This document shows, one piece after another, positions 6,320 through 9,310 of a DNA stretch of 9,310 bases (position 1 is the first letter of the stretch; every line of letters starts with the position of its first letter). This stretch comes from Megamonas hypermegale (GTDB taxonomy: Bacteria > Bacillota > Negativicutes > Selenomonadales > Selenomonadaceae): positions 118,659-127,968 of the forward strand of contig DCFC01000013.1 in NCBI GenBank assembly GCA_002314325.1, written 5' to 3'. Made by a program: the position numbers and the translations under genes. The notes beneath the pieces were generated by a model. It made no database searches. It was not told where the DNA came from and saw nothing but the letters and a program-made list of their open reading frames with translations.

Positions 6320-6350
6320 AAGTAAATTCAATAATTCTTGAGGTGATTTT

Positions 6351-6800
6351 ATGCGTAAACGCGGTTTTGAAATAATTTCCGACTATACAGACAAAGATAT
6401 CCATCTGCCCGTGCGCAAAACGGCCAAATCGGCAGGCTACGATTTAGAAGCGGCGCAGGACAAACTCATCAAAGCCGGTCAATGCGGCGTTATCGCCACC
6501 GGTCTTAAAGCGTATATGCAGGATGATGAATATCTCGGTATCCATATCCGCTCCAGTCTTGCCTTCAAAAAACATTTAAATCTCATAAATTCGCAGGGCG
6601 TAATCGACGCCGACTATTACAACAATCCCGACAACGAAGGCCATATTATGATTGGGCTAATCAACTTCGGTACAGAGGACGTATTCATTCAAAAGGGCAT
6701 GCGCATCGCTCAGGCTATTTTCTACAAATTTCTGACCGTGGACGATGATATTGCCAACGACAGTGTCCGCCAGGGCGGCTTCGGTTCGACAGGAGAGTAA
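6351..6800 (+). CDS. dut: dUTP diphosphatase (trimeric Dut)
   Basis: 149 aa. It hydrolyses dUTP to dUMP and pyrophosphate, keeping uracil out of DNA and supplying dUMP for thymidylate synthesis. All five motifs of the trimeric family are present: AGYDL (28-32), RSS (67-69), GVIDADY with catalytic Asp86 (83-89), GMRIAQ (116-121) and the C-terminal lid RQGGFGSTGE (140-149). Length is typical. GAGGTGAT lies just ahead of the ATG, with spacing almost the same as at the HipA-like gene. The rarA ATG begins two bases after the stop, so the two genes are co-transcribed. No clear promoter lies between the tRNA terminator and dut outside repeat copy B. The only good -10-like hexamers there (TATAAT at 6224, TATTAT at 6277) belong to the stem and lack well-spaced -35 boxes. 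Confidence 0.95.
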   Translation: MRKRGFEIISDYTDKDIHLPVRKTAKSAGYDLEAAQDKLIKAGQCGVIATGLKAYMQDDEYLGIHIRSSLAFKKHLNLINSQGVIDADYYNNPDNEGHIMIGLINFGTEDVFIQKGMRIAQAIFYKFLTVDDDIANDSVRQGGFGSTGE

Positions 6801-6802
6801 TT

Positions 6803-8149
6803 ATGGAAACTTTGGATTTATTTTCGGCCAGCCTGCCGGAAAACAATACTGCAGAAAATAATGAACTTGTAAATTACAGCCCGCTTGCCGCCCGTATGCG
6901 GCCGCGCAATTTCGGCGAATACGTAGGACAGGAGCAGATACTCGGCAAGGGAAAATTTCTGCGCCGCATGATTGAAGAAGACAAAATCCCGTCCCTGATT
7001 TTGTACGGACCGCCGGGGACAGGCAAGACGACGCTCGCTAAAATGATTGCCAATATGACGAAAAGCAATTTCGAGCGGCTGAACGCCGTCGCTTCCGGCA
7101 TAAACGACGTGCGCAAACTGATTGATAAAGCGAATGAACAGCGCAAATTCTACCATAAGCGCACCATTATTTTCCTTGACGAAATCCACCGCTTCAATAA
7201 GGCACAGCAGGATGTACTTTTGCCGTATGTTGAGGACGGACGCATTATCTTAATCGGCGCTACTACGGAAAATCCGTATTTTGAAGTAAATCACGCCCTA
7301 TTGTCGCGCGTCCGCGTCATTTCGCTGCAACCGCTGACGGACGAGCATATCGAAAAAATACTGCAAATGGCGCTGACGGACAACGAGCGGGGATTGGGCA
7401 GACACAATTTCAAATGCACAGAAAAAATTCTAGCCGCCATCGCCCAGTTTGCCAGCGGCGATGCACGCATTGCTCTCAATATTCTGGAGCAGGCAGGCGA
7501 TATCGCTCATGAAAATAATAATATAATTGATGAAAACATCGTAAATTCGATTGTCAGCGAACGCATTCAGAAATACGACAAAAACGGCGACAATCATTAT
7601 GATATCGTTTCCGCCTTTATCAAGAGCATGCGCGGCAGCGACCCGGATGCCGCCATTCACTATCTGGCGAGAATGCTCGCCGCCGGTGAGGATGTAAATT
7701 TCATCGCCCGCCGCATCGCCATCTGCGCTTCCGAAGACGTGGGCAACGCCGACCCGCAGGCACTCGTCGTCGCTATGGCGGCCGTACAAGCGGTGCAGTT
7801 CGTCGGCATGCCGGAAGCGCGAATTCCGCTGGCACAGGCCGTAACGTACGTCGCCAGCGCGCCGAAAAGCAATGCTAGCTATCTCGCCATCGACAAGGCG
7901 CTCGCCGATGTACGCGCCAAAGACTGCGGTCCTGTTCCTGTCCATCTGCGCGACTGCCATTACAAGGGAGCCGCCAAGCTCGGCCACGGCGTAAACTACA
8001 AATACGCGCACGATTACCCGTACCATATCGTCAAACAGGATTATCTGCCCGCTAAAATGAAGGGCACGAAATATTACACTCCGACGACGAACGGCTACGA
8101 AAAAAACATCAGCCAGTATCTGCAATTCTGCGCGCAGCTGAAAAAATAA
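6803..8149 (+). CDS. rarA: Replication-associated recombination protein A (RarA/MgsA, AAA+ ATPase)
   Basis: 448 aa, normal for the family. RarA acts at stalled or gapped replication forks and resembles clamp-loader and Holliday-junction AAA+ ATPases (eukaryotic WRNIP1/Mgs1). Visible motifs: the leading [18 protein letters not shown]; Walker A GPPGTGKT (69-76); Walker [11 protein letters not shown] (Asp126, Glu127); sensor 1 [10 protein letters not shown] (153-162); an arginine-finger candidate in LLSR (Arg169); and sensor 2 in [12 protein letters not shown]. The C-terminal MgsA-type domain includes [14 protein letters not shown] and the conserved [29 protein letters not shown]. The Shine-Dalgarno AGGAG (6791-6795) is inside the end of dut, seven bases before the ATG, so dut and rarA form one transcription unit linking nucleotide-pool cleaning to fork maintenance. 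Confidence 0.96.
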   Translation: METLDLFSASLPENNTAENNELVNYSPLAARMRPRNFGEYVGQEQILGKGKFLRRMIEEDKIPSLILYGPPGTGKTTLAKMIANMTKSNFERLNAVASGINDVRKLIDKANEQRKFYHKRTIIFLDEIHRFNKAQQDVLLPYVEDGRIILIGATTENPYFEVNHALLSRVRVISLQPLTDEHIEKILQMALTDNERGLGRHNFKCTEKILAAIAQFASGDARIALNILEQAGDIAHENNNIIDENIVNSIVSERIQKYDKNGDNHYDIVSAFIKSMRGSDPDAAIHYLARMLAAGEDVNFIARRIAICASEDVGNADPQALVVAMAAVQAVQFVGMPEARIPLAQAVTYVASAPKSNASYLAIDKALADVRAKDCGPVPVHLRDCHYKGAAKLGHGVNYKYAHDYPYHIVKQDYLPAKMKGTKYYTPTTNGYEKNISQYLQFCAQLKK

Positions 8150-8151
8150 TT

Positions 8152-8180
8152 TTGACAAAAAGCATCCGTTCTGCTAATAT
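8152..8180 (+). promoter_or_regulatory. Promoter of mnmA
   Basis: TTGACA (8152-8157), a 17-bp spacer and TAATAT (8175-8180) begin two bases after the rarA stop. Initiation near 8187 gives a leader of about 40 nt, too short for a large riboswitch. There is no terminator between rarA and mnmA, so read-through from dut-rarA is also possible. Confidence 0.8.
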
Positions 8181-8226
8181 TGAATAAATCTTAGTTATAT
8201 AGTATGAATTAAAGCGAGGAATATCT

Positions 8227-9294
8227 ATGAAGAAAAAAATAGCCGTAGCCATGAGCGGCGGCGTCGACAGTTCGCTGACGGCGGCACTTCTGCTCGAGCA
8301 GGGTTATGATGTGTTCGGCGTAACCATGACACTCAGCGACGACTCGCGCGAAGCTGGCGGCTCAACGGCAGTCGCCGATGCGAAAAAAGTGGCTGACACG
8401 CTCGGCATCAAGCATTACGTCGTAAATTATCATGCTGAATTTCAGAAAAACGTCATCAACTACTTTATCCGCGAATACGCCCGCGGCAGAACACCCAATC
8501 CGTGTGTTGCCTGCAATAATAAAATAAAATTCGGCGCACTGCTGGAAGACTGCTTAAAGCTCGGCGCTGACGCCGTAGCCACCGGCCATTATGCCCGCAT
8601 TGAATACGACGAAAATTACCGCCGCTACGTTTTGAAAAAAGGGCTGGACACGCATAAGGACCAGTCGTACGTTCTATATACCTTAAACCAGTTCGCACTG
8701 GAACATTTTCTGCTGCCGCTCGGCAATTACACGAAAACACAGACGCGCCAGCTGGCGGAAAAACTCGACCTGCCCGTCGCCCATAAACCGGAAAGTCAGG
8801 AAATCTGCTTTATCCCGAATGACGATTATAAGGCGTATATCAAAGCCAAAGCGCCGCATATCCTCAAAGCGGGCGATATCGTCGATACGGAAGGCAATGT
8901 ACTCGGCCGCCATGAAGGCGTACCGCTCTACACCGTTGGTCAGCGCAAAGGGCTCGGCATTGCCGCCGCCCATCCGCTTTATGTTACAGGTCTTGACGTA
9001 AAACACAGCCGCGTCATCGTCGGCGAAAACAGCGCCACGCTCGCGCAAGGGCTTGTGGCGCAAAATCTGAACTTCATCACGAAGGACGATTTTACAGCTC
9101 CGTTCACGACGACGGCGAAAATCCGCTACGGCAACCGCGAATGTGAATGTGAAGTAAGCCCATTGGCTGACGGCCGCCTGGCCAAAGTCATATTCAAGGA
9201 AAAACAGCGCGCCGTAACACCGGGACAGTCCGTCGTCTTTTACGACGGTGAAATCCTCGTCGGCGGCGGTGTAATCAAACAGGTAATAAAATAA
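8227..9294 (+). CDS. mnmA: tRNA-specific 2-thiouridylase
   Basis: 355 aa. It thiolates U34 of tRNA-Lys, -Glu and -Gln (s2U, part of mnm5s2U), using ATP to adenylate the base and sulfur delivered from a cysteine desulfurase. The N-terminal PP-loop AMSGGVDSS (8-16) binds ATP. The two catalytic cysteines are visible as NPCVAC (Cys93) and SQEIC (Cys194). GHYARI and the KDQSYVLY segment are also characteristic, and the C-terminal barrel carries YTVGQRKGLGIA. GAGGA (8216-8220) lies six bases before the ATG. It has its own promoter directly after rarA. No iscS/nifS-like sulfur donor or iron-sulfur regulator is found between rarA and mnmA. The window stops 16 nt past the stop codon with no terminator seen. 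Confidence 0.97.
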   Translation: MKKKIAVAMSGGVDSSLTAALLLEQGYDVFGVTMTLSDDSREAGGSTAVADAKKVADTLGIKHYVVNYHAEFQKNVINYFIREYARGRTPNPCVACNNKIKFGALLEDCLKLGADAVATGHYARIEYDENYRRYVLKKGLDTHKDQSYVLYTLNQFALEHFLLPLGNYTKTQTRQLAEKLDLPVAHKPESQEICFIPNDDYKAYIKAKAPHILKAGDIVDTEGNVLGRHEGVPLYTVGQRKGLGIAAAHPLYVTGLDVKHSRVIVGENSATLAQGLVAQNLNFITKDDFTAPFTTTAKIRYGNRECECEVSPLADGRLAKVIFKEKQRAVTPGQSVVFYDGEILVGGGVIKQVIK

Positions 9295-9310
9295 ATAAAA
9301 AACAGCTATC

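Noticed and set aside
7430..8158. 242-codon open frame on the minus strand opposite rarA
   Set aside because: It is antisense to the conserved C-terminal half of rarA, is not framed by a promoter or ribosome site, and has no family motif; it is a by-product of codon bias.

Overview
The window reads as a stretch of chromosome from a low-to-moderate G+C Bacillota, probably Clostridia or Negativicutes. The support is purine-rich Shine-Dalgarno sequences in front of most genes (GAGGTGAT, AGGAG, GGAGG), near-consensus sigma-A promoters, factor-independent terminators, a stand-alone type III pantothenate kinase and a BirA with an N-terminal helix-turn-helix. No marker here fixes the genus. Most of it is core housekeeping. 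The less ordinary parts are an orphan HipA-like kinase at the left and a dispersed ~123-bp structured repeat present in two full copies and one copy cut by the window edge.

Layout. 1-49 is the 3' part of a repeat copy. 107-180 holds a promoter with two inverted repeats, followed by a HipA-like kinase gene (205-1368, +, TTG start). A hairpin at 1369-1420 separates it from a convergent DUF368 membrane protein gene (1429-2235, -). 2284-2406 is repeat copy A and 2421-2454 is the terminator of the next operon. That operon is birA-coaX-dusB (5246 down to 2466, -): biotin ligase/repressor, pantothenate kinase and tRNA-dihydrouridine synthase, with a 4-nt coaX/dusB overlap. Divergent from it is a monocistronic ASCH-domain gene (5432-5776, +) with its own promoter and terminator. 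Next is a tRNA-Gly(GCC)-tRNA-Cys(GCA) pair driven by an exact TTGACA-17-TATAAT promoter and ended by a strong terminator. Repeat copy B (6197-6319) lies between the tRNAs and dut. dut and rarA are two nucleotides apart and surely co-transcribed. mnmA follows from its own promoter and ends 16 nt before the window edge.

How the genes relate. Two themes recur. One is tRNA maturation and decoding: DusB (D-loop dihydrouridine), MnmA (2-thiouridine at U34), the two tRNAs, and possibly the ASCH protein. The other is cofactor supply and genome upkeep: BirA, CoaX, Dut and RarA. The DUF368 protein belongs to a family that recycles undecaprenyl phosphate across the membrane for envelope synthesis.

The most distinctive signal is the repeat. 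Its central 21-22 bp stem is perfect in both full copies, and at two positions both partners have changed together while pairing is kept (G-C/G-C in copy A, C-G/T-A in copy B). It also has a nearly invariant ~27-nt apical loop and ~11-bp terminal inverted repeats. This suggests a selected structure (RNA or single-stranded DNA) carried by a mobile or formerly mobile element, rather than a simple terminator.
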